The notes below the pieces were generated by a model that saw only the letters and a program-made list of their open reading frames with translations, was not told the origin of the DNA and did no database searches. A stretch of DNA of 62,046 nt from Phycisphaerae bacterium (lineage in GTDB: Bacteria; Planctomycetota; Phycisphaerae; Phycisphaerales; SM1A02). A program made the position numbers and the translations under genes. Of this stretch, positions 53,872 through 62,046 are shown one piece after another. Positions within the stretch are counted from its first letter, which is position 1. Each line of letters starts with the position of its first letter. The stretch spans positions 1-62,046 of the forward strand of contig JAERSY010000025.1 of assembly GCA_016845245.1 (NCBI GenBank), read 5' to 3'.

Positions 53872-55443
53872 ATGCCTGTTGCCCCTCGCTTTCTAACAAC
53901 GCAGTTACAAAGTCTTGCTGAACAAATTGCAAGGGCTCCCCTCCACGTCAAAGCGCAACAGTTAACTCAACTAGAAACTCTGCTGTTTGATTTAGAAGAT
54001 GAACGACTTTATCCGTTTGATTATGTTGTGTTTAGAGTCACCGGCTTGCGTTTAGAGATCAGTGAACAATCAAACATGATTGGGAGCGCGTTGAAAAATG
54101 ATCTCGTTGCAGCCATCGCTATTGTCAGTCGAACGATGGACATGAAAGCGGGTGTAGGCCTTTCACTTATTGAAGTTGCCGAAGCATTGGGCGTGTCTCA
54201 GCGTACGGTCAATCGACTTCGTCATGAAGGTTTACCATTTCTCTGGGTTGTTGATAATGAAGGGAATCGGCGGTTGCAATGCAAGGAAACCCATTTAGAC
54301 TTGTTCAAAGAATCGAGAAAAAGGCGAATACAACAGGCCTCCGCGTTTTCAAGATTGACTGCAAGCGAAAAGAAAAACATCGTTGAGTTCGCATTGAGCT
54401 ACAAAGGTCAGGGCAAAACTATAAACGAAGTTGCCAGTGACTTGAAGAGCGAGAGTGGCAGGGGGCTTGAAACCATCAGGGCTATCTTAAAAGGTAATGA
54501 GCAAGTTTCTAGCGAATTGCCGTTAAGCAAGCCGCTTACTAGGCAAGATGCAAGAGACATTGAAGCAGCCATTCAAAGTGGTGCATCTTGGAATGCTCTG
54601 GCGACGGAATATAAAAGGACGAAGAATGCGATGCGTGGCGCAATTGCACGGTTGCGTCGTGACCGTTTAAAGCGTTTGTCAATTCCAACAATCGAATTGC
54701 CTGTCTTTTCGATGAAGGATGCTCGTGAAGTGTTGTTAAGCCCTGAAGTGGTCAGGTCATGCCTGCCGCCGTTAACACAACTAAACATCTTTGAACTAGA
54801 AGAATCAGCGACGGCGATTCCAGTTCAAGATGAAACCGCGATTGTTGCGGCGATGTATGTCTTAAGAAGGAGTGCAAAAGAACACCTCTCTTCAATCCAA
54901 TACACGCCAACAGAAGGCGAGTTAGACGCAATTGAGACAGATTTGAGGTGGGCATGGTTATTGCAGCAAACGCTGATGTTGTCCGCGTTGCCAGCAGCAC
55001 TTTCAGTTGCAACGCAACACGCAGGAAGGGCACTCACGGAGTTGCCGGTTAGCGATATTGAGTTTTACGTAGGAAAAGCGTTGGCGATTACAGAACAGGT
55101 TTGCTCAACAATTGATCCAAAATCTAATCAAACAGTTGCGAAGTTGACAGCGCTAACAGTTGACCGCGCAATTTCTAACATTGACATCGTAAAGGCCCCA
55201 ACGAAGGCAACTGCAAAGCCAAGCCCGGATGCTCAGTTCAGGTCATTGCATGAGCATTCGCAATGGTCTGTTTTGGTCCCAACAATGACATTAAGCGATG
55301 CTGAACAATGTTCACAATTACATAGTGAAGTATTCAAACAGAAGTTCGGTTGGTGTGGATATCCGAAACGAACCGTTGAATTGGCTTCAGTGCTAGACGA
55401 ATCGTACAACGCCATTGCTAGGGCGTTAAAAGTGTTGCATTAA
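53872..55443 (+). CDS. Large uncharacterised protein with several helix-turn-helix-like segments
   Basis: 523 residues, no family recognised with certainty. Segments that look like helix-turn-helix units are LIEVAEALGVSQRTVNRLRHEG (about residue 103; a MerR/excisionase-type start), TINEVASDLKSESGRG (about 184), ASWNALATEYKRTKNAMRGAI (about 240) and the C-terminal RTVELASVLDESYNAIARAL, which resembles a sigma region 4 helix pair. The N-terminal 70 residues and the middle (about 290-420) are helical without motifs. No signal peptide is present. It is tightly linked to mqnA (one-base gap). A DNA-binding regulator or sigma-like factor is likely, target unknown. Confidence 0.55.
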   Translation: MPVAPRFLTTQLQSLAEQIARAPLHVKAQQLTQLETLLFDLEDERLYPFDYVVFRVTGLRLEISEQSNMIGSALKNDLVAAIAIVSRTMDMKAGVGLSLIEVAEALGVSQRTVNRLRHEGLPFLWVVDNEGNRRLQCKETHLDLFKESRKRRIQQASAFSRLTASEKKNIVEFALSYKGQGKTINEVASDLKSESGRGLETIRAILKGNEQVSSELPLSKPLTRQDARDIEAAIQSGASWNALATEYKRTKNAMRGAIARLRRDRLKRLSIPTIELPVFSMKDAREVLLSPEVVRSCLPPLTQLNIFELEESATAIPVQDETAIVAAMYVLRRSAKEHLSSIQYTPTEGELDAIETDLRWAWLLQQTLMLSALPAALSVATQHAGRALTELPVSDIEFYVGKALAITEQVCSTIDPKSNQTVAKLTALTVDRAISNIDIVKAPTKATAKPSPDAQFRSLHEHSQWSVLVPTMTLSDAEQCSQLHSEVFKQKFGWCGYPKRTVELASVLDESYNAIARALKVLH

Positions 55444-55444
55444 A

Positions 55445-55477
55445 AAAGACCTCTCCACGAATCGTAGAGAGGTCTTT
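55445..55477. terminator. Bidirectional terminator between the HTH-like gene and rpsI
   Basis: AAAGACCTCTC (55445-55455) pairs with GAGAGGTCTTT (55467-55477) in the 54-base gap between two converging genes. A and T runs at the ends suit both strands. Confidence 0.85.
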
Positions 55478-55497
55478 GAATAGCGAATTGAATCTGA

Positions 55498-56004
55498 TTA
55501 ACGCTTTGAGAACTGGAATCGTCGACGTGCGCCAGGTTGACCAGGTTTTTTCCGTTCAACTTGACGTGGGTCACGAGTCAGGTAACCGTTTTCACGAAGC
55601 ATTGACTCAAGTGAAGGATCGTACTTCGAAAGCGCACGTCCAAGGCCGAGGATGATCGCGCCTGCTTGTCCAGTGTATCCACCACCGTTTGTTTTCACAT
55701 GAACACTCATTGACCCTTTAGCGTTTGATTTCTCAAGCACTGTCAAAATGTCTTTGTGATCTCTTGATTCGGTAAAGTATTGCTTCAAGTCTTTATTGTT
55801 GACTGTGAATGCGCCATCTCCAGGACGGATACGCACGCGAGCAACAGCTGCTTTACGACGTCCAGTACCCCACCACCAATGTCCATCAGTAGGGGTGCTT
55901 GTTGGAGCGCTTTTTGTTGTTGTTTCAGGGGAAGGTGTTGCAACTGTTTCTTCAGTTGCGACGACTTCTTCGGTTGTTTCAGGTTGTGTGTTTTCTTCTG
56001 TCAT
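55498..56004 (-). CDS. rpsI: Ribosomal protein bS9-family (uS9) with N-terminal extension
   Basis: 168 residues. The conserved core begins WWGTGRRKAAVARVRIRPG (about residue 43) and ends DPRQVERKKPGQPGARRRFQFSKR-type, here with the usual terminal KR. GGYTGQAGAIILGLGRAL is the family signature. The first 40 residues are a Thr/Glu/Pro-rich extension (TEENTQPETTEEVVATEE) absent from E. coli. It is the partner of uL13 in the classical rplM-rpsI operon. Confidence 0.95.
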   Translation of the reverse strand: MTEENTQPETTEEVVATEETVATPSPETTTKSAPTSTPTDGHWWWGTGRRKAAVARVRIRPGDGAFTVNNKDLKQYFTESRDHKDILTVLEKSNAKGSMSVHVKTNGGGYTGQAGAIILGLGRALSKYDPSLESMLRENGYLTRDPRQVERKKPGQPGARRRFQFSKR

Positions 56005-56049
56005 GTGTTCGTAGACTCTTGGAGTCCCTCTTGAGAACTGTAAGTTATG

Positions 56050-56072
56050 GAGTTGCCGACCATCGGTAACTC
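56050..56072 (-). promoter_or_regulatory. Hairpin in the rplM-rpsI intergenic gap
   Basis: GAGTTGCCGA (56050-56059) and TCGGTAACTC (56063-56072) form ten pairs (one G-U) with a three-base loop. It lies between uL13 and uS9 in the same transcript. It may attenuate, stabilise or mark a processing site. Confidence 0.45.
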
Positions 56073-56082
56073 TCTGCTGAAA

Positions 56083-56517
56083 TTAGCACGCAAGTGCTTC
56101 TGGTTTCTGATTTGTGTGTGGGTGCTCAGGACCTCTGTAAACTTTAAGTCTTCTGAACATATCTCTTCCAAGTCTTGTTTTTGGAAGCATTCTTCGAACA
56201 GCTTCTTCGATGATTCGTTCAGGATGAGATTCAATCAAGTCACTGTATTTGTGAGCTTTCAAACCGCCAGGGTAACCACTGTAAACAAGCTGTGCTTTTT
56301 GCTGCAACTTCTTGCCTGTCATGTTTACCTTTTCAGCATTTGTGACAACAACAAAGTCGCCAGTGAGGACATGTGGTGTCCATTCTGGGCGGTGTTTACC
56401 CATAAGGTGTGTAGCAATCGTTGTTGCCATACGACCGAGCGTTTGTCCATCAGCGTCTACGTGACGCCATGCTGGTTCAATTTCACCTTGTTTAGCAAAT
56501 GTAGTTTGACGTGGCAT
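56083..56517 (-). CDS. rplM: Ribosomal protein uL13
   Basis: 144 residues from ATG 56517 ([12 protein letters not shown]), with AGGAAAAGAG just upstream. The frame extends 8 codons further. [44 protein letters not shown] and the C-terminal [17 protein letters not shown] are standard uL13. It is the first gene of the rplM-rpsI pair. Confidence 0.95.
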   Translation of the reverse strand: MPRQTTFAKQGEIEPAWRHVDADGQTLGRMATTIATHLMGKHRPEWTPHVLTGDFVVVTNAEKVNMTGKKLQQKAQLVYSGYPGGLKAHKYSDLIESHPERIIEEAVRRMLPKTRLGRDMFRRLKVYRGPEHPHTNQKPEALAC

Positions 56518-56609
56518 ATCTCTTTTCCTTCGAGGACCCATACAAATTAAAGGTCGAATTGGAGAATTTACCTAAAATCGCCCTCTATGTCAACCTGTAT
56601 GATGCCTCG

Positions 56610-58040
56610 ATGCAATCAGAAGAACAACCAATAACACCATTATCTACTCAAAAACGAGGATTTGTGAAATGTGCGTGGGTCGCAATCGCTGGCTTAGTCG
56701 CAGTCATTTTTATCCTTCAAACCCTACCCGCCGTTGAAGAGGAAGAGGGTGGTGGGGCAGACGCTGCGGGATTGGTTGTGATGGAACTGCAAGCAAAGTA
56801 CATGGTGGGTGTTTCGGAGTTGTCAGGAGAACCATTACTCGTTGCGACTCAAGCGGCTCCTTTAGACATTGGAACTGTTGAACAACGACAGCGATACATG
56901 GCGTTAATGCTCGCATTTGGTGATGATGAAGCTGCAAGCAACTCAGCAAAAAAAATGAGAGATGAACTCGCGACTCATGACATGTCGCTCACTGAGCCGC
57001 AAGAAGCATCACAACAATTGTTAGATGTGTTGATTGCTGGTGGCGTCTTGTCAAAAGAACAAGAAGCAGAATTCAAGGCATCAATGGGCTGGTTTGGAAC
57101 ACTTCTCTTTGCGGATGAGACTGAACGGGACGCAATCGAGAAATCTGAGGCAACAAAAGTTCTCGTTGTCGGACTTGGCATCTTAGGCATCGTGATGTTT
57201 GGGCTCTTTGGTTTTGCGTTATTGATTTACTTCTTTACACGCTCAATGAGAGGCAAACTAGTCAGCAAACTGAATGCGGAAAATAGCAGGCAGGGCGTCT
57301 ATGCAGAACTCTTTTTTGTTTGGTTGATGTTGTTTCTCGTTCTCATGACATTTGCTGGCGTCATCGGATTAACTGAGAGCGTAAAAGAGCAACCCATTCT
57401 TGGTCTTGTGATTACCCTTTGCGCATTTTTTGGGAGTTTAGTTGCACTTGCTTGGGCGCTGATTCGAGGCCTCTCGTGGTCAGAGTTGAAAGAGGACATC
57501 GGTCTTCATTCAGGCACGGGTATGATTCGTGAAACGTTGTGGGGCGTGCTTGGCTACAGCATGACACTTCCATTTATGGCTGTTGGTATTGTGTGCACGC
57601 TCATCCTTGTCGCGATTCAGTCCTTGTTTATCTCAATGGGAGATGGCGATCCTTTTTATGGAACTGGCGGAGGCTCACATCCAATCATCGTCGAAGTTGC
57701 AAATGGTGGTGTTGGCATCAAGATTGGCCTTTTAATGCTTGCTGCAGTGGCTGCGCCAATTGTTGAAGAAATCATGTTTAGAGGCGTGCTCTACAGGCAA
57801 CTCAGAATGTCCTCTTCCCGCCTGTCAGGATTTTTCAGCGTTGTGTTTTCAGTTGGCTTAACGTCATTCGTGTTTGCAGCCATACACCCTCAAGGTTGGA
57901 TTGGCATTCCCGCACTGATGAGCATCGCAATTGGCATGAATCTTCTTCGCGAATACAGGGGCTCACTCATTGCGCCCATGGTGATTCACGCGACAAGTAA
58001 CGGCATTGTCATGACCATGATGATGATCTTTATGAGTTGA
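56610..58040 (+). CDS. CPBP-family intramembrane protease
   Basis: 476 residues from ATG 56610. The longer frame from 56511 would overlap the rplM start and is unlikely. After one N-terminal helix (AWVAIAGLVAVIFILQ) comes a soluble helical region (about 50-190). Several spans follow, then the CPBP/Abi motifs near the C-terminus: EEIMFRGVLYRQL (EExxxR), FVFAAIHPQG (FxxxH) and MVIHATSNG (HxxxN). These are Rce1-like membrane proteases. The substrate is unknown. No ribosome site is evident. Its end overlaps the convergent mrp gene by 11 bases. Confidence 0.8.
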   Translation: MQSEEQPITPLSTQKRGFVKCAWVAIAGLVAVIFILQTLPAVEEEEGGGADAAGLVVMELQAKYMVGVSELSGEPLLVATQAAPLDIGTVEQRQRYMALMLAFGDDEAASNSAKKMRDELATHDMSLTEPQEASQQLLDVLIAGGVLSKEQEAEFKASMGWFGTLLFADETERDAIEKSEATKVLVVGLGILGIVMFGLFGFALLIYFFTRSMRGKLVSKLNAENSRQGVYAELFFVWLMLFLVLMTFAGVIGLTESVKEQPILGLVITLCAFFGSLVALAWALIRGLSWSELKEDIGLHSGTGMIRETLWGVLGYSMTLPFMAVGIVCTLILVAIQSLFISMGDGDPFYGTGGGSHPIIVEVANGGVGIKIGLLMLAAVAAPIVEEIMFRGVLYRQLRMSSSRLSGFFSVVFSVGLTSFVFAAIHPQGWIGIPALMSIAIGMNLLREYRGSLIAPMVIHATSNGIVMTMMMIFMS

Positions 58041-59121
58041 TTGAAAGCGTCGGCTTGTTCGGCTCAGTTTGCTCTGCGACTTTGATGACGTTTTGAACAA
58101 AGGTGTCAAGTGATGCAGTCACGGTGTCATCAATCTCCCAATAATCAAGCGGCGAACCCGAATCTGCAGCGACACGCATCTTGGGGTGAATCGGCAAGCT
58201 TCCTAAGAATTCGATGTTCATCGAAGCAGCAAGTGTTTCACCGCCGCCTTTTCCAAACAGATCATACTCCTTGCCATCATCGCAAATAAAGTAAGACATG
58301 TTTTCTACGAGTCCAAGAACTGGAACACCAAGTTGTTGGAACATTCGTACGGCTCTTCTTGCATCGTCTTGTGCAACAACTTGAGGCGTGCACACAATAA
58401 TCGCGCCAGTCAACGGTAACAATTGAGCAAGGGAGAGTGGAACATCACCAGTCCCGGGAGGCAAATCAACAACCAATTGGTCGAGCGTTCCCCATTTCGT
58501 TTGTGTTGCAAGTTGGTTAAACGCACTGTGGGCTCTTGGTCCTCTCCAGATCAGTGCTCGTTCGGGTTCAACGAGTTTTCCAATCGTCATTGCCTTGATG
58601 CCACACACTTCAAAAGGCAGTAGCATTTGCTCTTCACTTTTTGATTCTTCAGTTCCAAGGCCAAGCATTGTTGTCATTGAAGGTCCGTAGATGTCACCGT
58701 CTAATAGTCCAGTCTTATAGCCAAGCCGTCCAAGTCCAACTGAAAGGAGCGTTGAAATCGTTGACTTGCCAACTCCACCTTTGCCTGCACCAACTGCAAT
58801 CACCTTGCCTACATCTGGTAAAGGGTTACCAGTCTCAGCAACTTGTTCATTCGCTTTCTTAGTTGGCTCTGCGAATGTGACTGTCACTTTTCCGATGTTC
58901 GATTGGTGCTCTTGTCCAGCATTTCGAAGTGCGAACTCTATTTGTTCAGCAAGTGCGTCTTTGACAGATTGCTGCTCTGAGAGCAACTCAATGAGCAATG
59001 TGATGGCGTCACCTTCAGTTTGAATATCTTTGATAAGACCAGCAGTGACGATGTCTTTACCTGTTGCTGCATCGATGACAGATGCGAGTGCTGAGCGTAA
59101 TTGTGAGGGTTGTAGGGTCAT
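58030..59121 (-). CDS. Mrp/NBP35-family iron-sulphur carrier ATPase
   Basis: 363 residues from ATG 59121 (MTLQPSQLRSAL). The N-terminal 90 residues form a MIP18/DUF59-like domain. The P-loop ATPase core has VGAGKGGVGKSTIS, LLDGDIYGPS and VVDLPPGTGDVPLSL. The C-terminal CxxC typical of many Mrp proteins is not obvious: the region reads MSYFICDDGKEYDLFGKGGG, with a single cysteine. It is probably involved in iron-sulphur cluster transfer. The frame extends 22 codons further upstream. Confidence 0.88.
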   Translation of the reverse strand: MTLQPSQLRSALASVIDAATGKDIVTAGLIKDIQTEGDAITLLIELLSEQQSVKDALAEQIEFALRNAGQEHQSNIGKVTVTFAEPTKKANEQVAETGNPLPDVGKVIAVGAGKGGVGKSTISTLLSVGLGRLGYKTGLLDGDIYGPSMTTMLGLGTEESKSEEQMLLPFEVCGIKAMTIGKLVEPERALIWRGPRAHSAFNQLATQTKWGTLDQLVVDLPPGTGDVPLSLAQLLPLTGAIIVCTPQVVAQDDARRAVRMFQQLGVPVLGLVENMSYFICDDGKEYDLFGKGGGETLAASMNIEFLGSLPIHPKMRVAADSGSPLDYWEIDDTVTASLDTFVQNVIKVAEQTEPNKPTLSINS

Positions 59122-59199
59122 TTTTTGCCTTTTTGGATGAGTTGTGGCATTATATAGACACAGCACTCGTTTCACGAGAATACGCAAGGAGGTATTGCC

Positions 59200-59913
59200 A
59201 TGATCATCCGAATTTCAGCAACAGTCGTTTTAATGAGTAGCGTTGCATTAGCACAAGAGGTCCCAGACGATTTGCTTTCAGGACCAACGCTTGAAACCGA
59301 AGAAGTCACTCAGCAACAAATGATGGACCGCCGCATGCAGGAGTCTAGCAGTAAGACAAAACTAGGGACTCGCATAAAGGTTGGCTTGTGGCTAAAAGCG
59401 ATGGAGTCGATGGAGTTAGACTCAAGGCAAAAGAGTGTCTTTAGAGAGACGATGGCGGAGTATCGTGCTGCACAAAAAGCATTCCAAGAAGAGTTTGGTG
59501 ATGAGATTTCAGCGTTACGCAAAGAACAAGAGTCAATGAAATCTGAAGGAATGGAACCAACAAAAGAGAGCAGAATTCAAATCGTTGAAATGATGAAAAT
59601 GTCTCCAGACGTCGGCGAGTATCAAGATAAGGTTTGGGCAACGCTTACAGCTTCACAGCAAGAAACATTTACTAAAAGTTATCAATCCCTCATGGATGAA
59701 GAGATTGAGCGTCGAGATAAACGAAGTGGTAAATCCAAAGATAAACAGAGCGACTCAATGAAAGACGGGTTCTCTGCAAAGGATTCAAAGTTTAGAGACA
59801 AAGAAGTTGCGCCTGAGGATGATCACATTGTGCGAAATGGTGATGCGCTTGATGCCACAGCGATGAAACGCATTAAGTTTCTAAGAAAACTTCAACAGCT
59901 TAAAGATGACTAA
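59200..59913 (+). CDS. Secreted, highly charged Spy/CpxP-like protein
   Basis: 237 residues. Signal peptide MIIRISATVVLMSSVALA; the mature protein is helical and rich in Lys, Glu, Gln and Met. ATLTASQQETFTKSYQ contains an LTxxQ motif of the Spy/CpxP periplasmic group, and an earlier MELDSRQKSVFRETMAEY is a similar segment. That makes a stress-related periplasmic chaperone-like role possible. The family match is weak. AAGGAGG precedes the ATG. It overlaps the next, convergent gene by 4 bases. Confidence 0.55.
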   Translation: MIIRISATVVLMSSVALAQEVPDDLLSGPTLETEEVTQQQMMDRRMQESSSKTKLGTRIKVGLWLKAMESMELDSRQKSVFRETMAEYRAAQKAFQEEFGDEISALRKEQESMKSEGMEPTKESRIQIVEMMKMSPDVGEYQDKVWATLTASQQETFTKSYQSLMDEEIERRDKRSGKSKDKQSDSMKDGFSAKDSKFRDKEVAPEDDHIVRNGDALDATAMKRIKFLRKLQQLKDD

Positions 59914-61007
59914 TCTGTAACACGACCTGAAGGTACTCGCTCAGTAGGGGCGAGTTCAGGTTTTTGTTTATTGCCGTTCTTTATGGGTTTGGTTTGCGGG
60001 GAGTCAAGTGTATCACTAGAGTTCACTGTTTTGTGTAACCCATATTTTCGATGTGGTTTGTGTTCATTACCCGTTCTAACCACTTCGCTTTCCATAGACT
60101 TCTTCCACGCATTTGATAATGCGATGAGTAACTCAAAATACTTTGTGTGTCTCTTGTCGAGCTCAGTCCATTGTTCTACCGGCGTATATCCGTAAGCATC
60201 CCAAAGAATGAGCCCTTGCACTTTGTACACATCGCCCGCTTCATTCGTCCATGATGCTTGAAGTGCAGCGTTGACATGGTGGAGAAAATCATCTTCGGGG
60301 ACAAAGATTGAGCGGTCACCATCCTCACCACAATACCGAGGTGAAACAAAGACATAAACGGGCCGATTCCCACCTGCTTGTTTGAGAGTAGTTTCAATGT
60401 GTTGTTGAACCTTGCCATACAATTTTGCGTCTTTGTTACAGTCGTACACTTCTGGGAAAATCGCTGGACTGTCGTTAAGAATTGGCATAATACTGTGGCC
60501 TTGGCTGAGCCAATCTGAGTTCGTATGCCTTCCAGAAGGTAATCCCCAATAGCCCCACTGTGCATCTGGTCTTAAACTTCTTGCAATCTCAAGGCCTTCC
60601 CTATAGACGGTACAAATTTCATGTAACCTCGCCTGCGTAATTGTCTTGGCCCTAAGTTCAAGCCACCAAGGCGCTTCATAATCAAGAACGACTGGTCCCT
60701 CATAACCCACCGGTATGTTCCGACTGACCCATCTTGAAAACTGTTCAATGTTTTCTGGTGTGATATCGCCACTTGCGTTCGTATCAACACCTCCGTGGTA
60801 CGCCATAGGGACTCGAGTGATGCCTTGAGCATTCGTGTATGCAATCGTCTCAATCCCTTGGTTTGGTTTGGTCCATTTAATCCCATTGTAAATCTCTGGC
60901 TTCCATCCAGCTGGTTCGGGTTCAGCAATCCGAAGCGCTCCAAACATGAAAGTTAGGATGAGATATAAACTTACCACGTGTTTAGTTCTACCATATTGAA
61001 GTATCAA
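59910..61007 (-). CDS. Secreted protein with hyaluronidase (GH56)-like motifs
   Basis: 365 residues. The annotated start is a TTG at 61007; GTG at 60977 just before a hydrophobic stretch (VVSLYLILTFMFGALRIA) is also plausible. The protein then shows GPVVLDYEAPWW (about residue 105), like the GH56 catalytic Asp-x-Glu strand. REGLEIARSLRPDAQWGYWGLPSG resembles the GH56 block around WGYYGFP, and DSPAIFPEVYDCN and RPVYVFVSPRY follow in the expected order. The C-terminal 60 residues are Lys/Pro/Thr-rich and variable. A TIM-barrel glycoside hydrolase is inferred by eye, not confirmed. Confidence 0.5.
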   Translation of the reverse strand: MILQYGRTKHVVSLYLILTFMFGALRIAEPEPAGWKPEIYNGIKWTKPNQGIETIAYTNAQGITRVPMAYHGGVDTNASGDITPENIEQFSRWVSRNIPVGYEGPVVLDYEAPWWLELRAKTITQARLHEICTVYREGLEIARSLRPDAQWGYWGLPSGRHTNSDWLSQGHSIMPILNDSPAIFPEVYDCNKDAKLYGKVQQHIETTLKQAGGNRPVYVFVSPRYCGEDGDRSIFVPEDDFLHHVNAALQASWTNEAGDVYKVQGLILWDAYGYTPVEQWTELDKRHTKYFELLIALSNAWKKSMESEVVRTGNEHKPHRKYGLHKTVNSSDTLDSPQTKPIKNGNKQKPELAPTERVPSGRVTD

Positions 61008-61049
61008 GTGCAGGATGCCGATGAAAATACATTCAAAAGTTGATTTTTA

Positions 61050-62046
61050 ATGGATCGCGTAGACATTTACATTCAAATTGTGATGGAGCAACCAATTTTG
61101 CTTGCACCCATTGTTGCATTCATTTTTGCGTATGCACTTGTCCCATCACATCGAAGACTGTTTGTCTCACTTTTGATTTTGGTTCCTTGGCTCACAGTTG
61201 CTCGTTCGCCTGGAATGGGGCCGCTTGCATCCGCAGCAAAACTCACTTCTGGAATCGCATATATGCTCATCGCGTTTGCTGCATGGTCACATCCGGGACC
61301 TAAGCGGCAGTTGCCAGGTTTGGTGTGGCTCTTCGTCATCATTGCAATCATTGCAATACCGTATGTCATCACGACGCAAGAGCGTATGCTTGCAATCATC
61401 TTGCGTATGCAATGGGTGACCGTGACACTTGCAGGCGTTCTCACAGCCCAAACAATTGTTAGTTACTCCGATTTAAATCGAATCACGCAAGCGCTCACTT
61501 GGGGCTGTATCTTTGCGCTCATCATTCCATTTTCTAGTCTCATTCTGTTTCCTGCAGAATCCTTTTTGAGGGGGATGGGGCGGTTCCAACCGTGGGAAGC
61601 AAACTCAAACCAAATTGGGATGTTGTTTGCGCTCGCCGTGCCACTTTTTGCTTATGCGGCCATTAGTTGGAAAAGTTCGTTGAAACCATTGTTCTTGAGC
61701 GCAGTTGTGCTAACGATTGGGATGGCATTGCTTACTGCAAGTAGGCAAACCATGCTTGCAATCGTTCTTGTCATGTTGCCAATCGCACTCGCGTTAACAA
61801 AACGCCCCATCATTACAGTCTTTGCTTTAATCTTGGGCGCAGTTGGGCTCTCAATCGTGTTCTCACTTGGAGATTCTGCAGACTTTGAACGATATGGTTC
61901 TCTTGAAACAGGTCGGCTCGACATTTGGGGCGCATACTTTTCTGAAGTATTCCCGCGCAGACCAGTGACAGGTCTACTGTTTACGAAGGGCGAATCTTAT
62001 TTTAAAGCGCTTGTTGAAGTTGGGCAGCATCCCCACAATGCGTGGT
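61050..62046 (+). CDS. O-antigen ligase-like membrane protein, N-terminal part (runs off the right edge)
   Basis: The frame is open from ATG 61050 to the window end, about 332 codons. It is a polytopic protein with about nine hydrophobic spans. ASRQTMLAIVLVMLP and the stretch ETGRLDIWGAYFSEV followed by GQHPHNAW match the periplasmic loop of Wzy_C/WaaL-type O-antigen ligases and polymerases. It probably joins or polymerises surface sugars. It is divergent from the GH56-like gene with a 42-base gap. Confidence 0.72.
   Translation, partial: MDRVDIYIQIVMEQPILLAPIVAFIFAYALVPSHRRLFVSLLILVPWLTVARSPGMGPLASAAKLTSGIAYMLIAFAAWSHPGPKRQLPGLVWLFVIIAIIAIPYVITTQERMLAIILRMQWVTVTLAGVLTAQTIVSYSDLNRITQALTWGCIFALIIPFSSLILFPAESFLRGMGRFQPWEANSNQIGMLFALAVPLFAYAAISWKSSLKPLFLSAVVLTIGMALLTASRQTMLAIVLVMLPIALALTKRPIITVFALILGAVGLSIVFSLGDSADFERYGSLETGRLDIWGAYFSEVFPRRPVTGLLFTKGESYFKALVEVGQHPHNAW

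Noticed and set aside
1413-56059. The 9-mer AGTTGCCGA at 1413, 52904 (complement) and 56051, all in structured gaps
   Set aside because: A further copy lies inside a coding region near 54174, and the count is only slightly above chance, so it is not a convincing shared element.
1-62046. CRISPR arrays, insertion sequences, prophage or integrative-element ends
   Set aside because: No spaced direct repeats, transposase, integrase or phage genes were seen; the single tRNA has no repeated 3' end nearby that I could find.

Overview
The window looks like chromosomal DNA of a marine planctomycete, most likely class Phycisphaerae, at roughly 45% GC by eye. The pointers are three PEP-CTERM secreted proteins ending in the PAPGALALLG...RRRR tail usual in that class, an FHA domain fused to an ECF sigma factor, a membrane Ser/Thr kinase with TPR-like repeats, a bS9 protein with an acidic N-terminal extension, and a futalosine-pathway mqnA gene. 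No 16S gene is present, so the placement is inference. I see no insertion sequence, prophage or CRISPR array.

Layout. 1-9.2 kb: the 5' part of a secreted CehA/McbA-type metallohydrolase (leaving the window on the left), an orphan ABC ATPase, a 357-base non-coding stretch full of inverted repeats, an AddB/AddA-like helicase-nuclease pair, an MFS transporter, the fluoride channel crcB, tRNA-Arg(CCT). 9.2-24.7 kb: an FHA-sigma factor, then a phenylacetate-catabolism locus. paaN and paaY run rightwards. Facing them is a 13-gene leftward operon of about 12 kb: thioesterase, paaF, paaG, paaH, thiolase, paaA, a double-length paaB, paaC, paaD, and a 2-oxoacid dehydrogenase (E1alpha, E1beta, E2, a short E3). 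The reductase paaE, the CoA ligase paaK and a Paa regulator are not in the window. The encoded steps run from phenylacetyl-CoA through epoxidation, oxepin formation, ring cleavage, beta-oxidation and thiolysis to acetyl- and succinyl-CoA.

24.8-43.4 kb: a TPR-bearing Ser/Thr kinase, an APC permease fused to PTS-EIIA and RCK_C domains, fumarase C, a HEAT-like lipoprotein, a TPR protein, bS18, a class I amidotransferase, YgfZ, HMG-CoA lyase, a metallophosphoesterase, a diguanylate cyclase with a receiver-like partner, murG-ftsW, and miaB. 43.7-46.4 kb: three tandem paralogous PEP-CTERM proteins, each with its own leader and terminator. 46.4-52.7 kb: TPR-sulfotransferase, rho, psuG, a DEVD-box RNA helicase, alr. 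52.7-53.0 kb: a second strongly structured non-coding stretch. 53.0-62.0 kb: mqnA, a large protein with helix-turn-helix-like segments, bS9/uL13, a CPBP protease, Mrp, a Spy-like periplasmic protein, a protein with hyaluronidase (GH56)-like motifs, and the 5' part of an O-antigen-ligase-like gene leaving the window on the right.

The genome is compact. Many co-directional genes overlap by 4-11 bases and five convergent pairs overlap at their 3' ends. The strongest candidates for something undescribed are the two structured non-coding regions (1143-1499 and 52727-52910), the recurrent 'terminator hairpin then GA tract' pattern, the duplicated PaaB, the PEP-CTERM trio and the GH56-like protein. 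All structure calls were made by eye. No folding, alignment or database search was run, so gene symbols rest on motif and length recognition.
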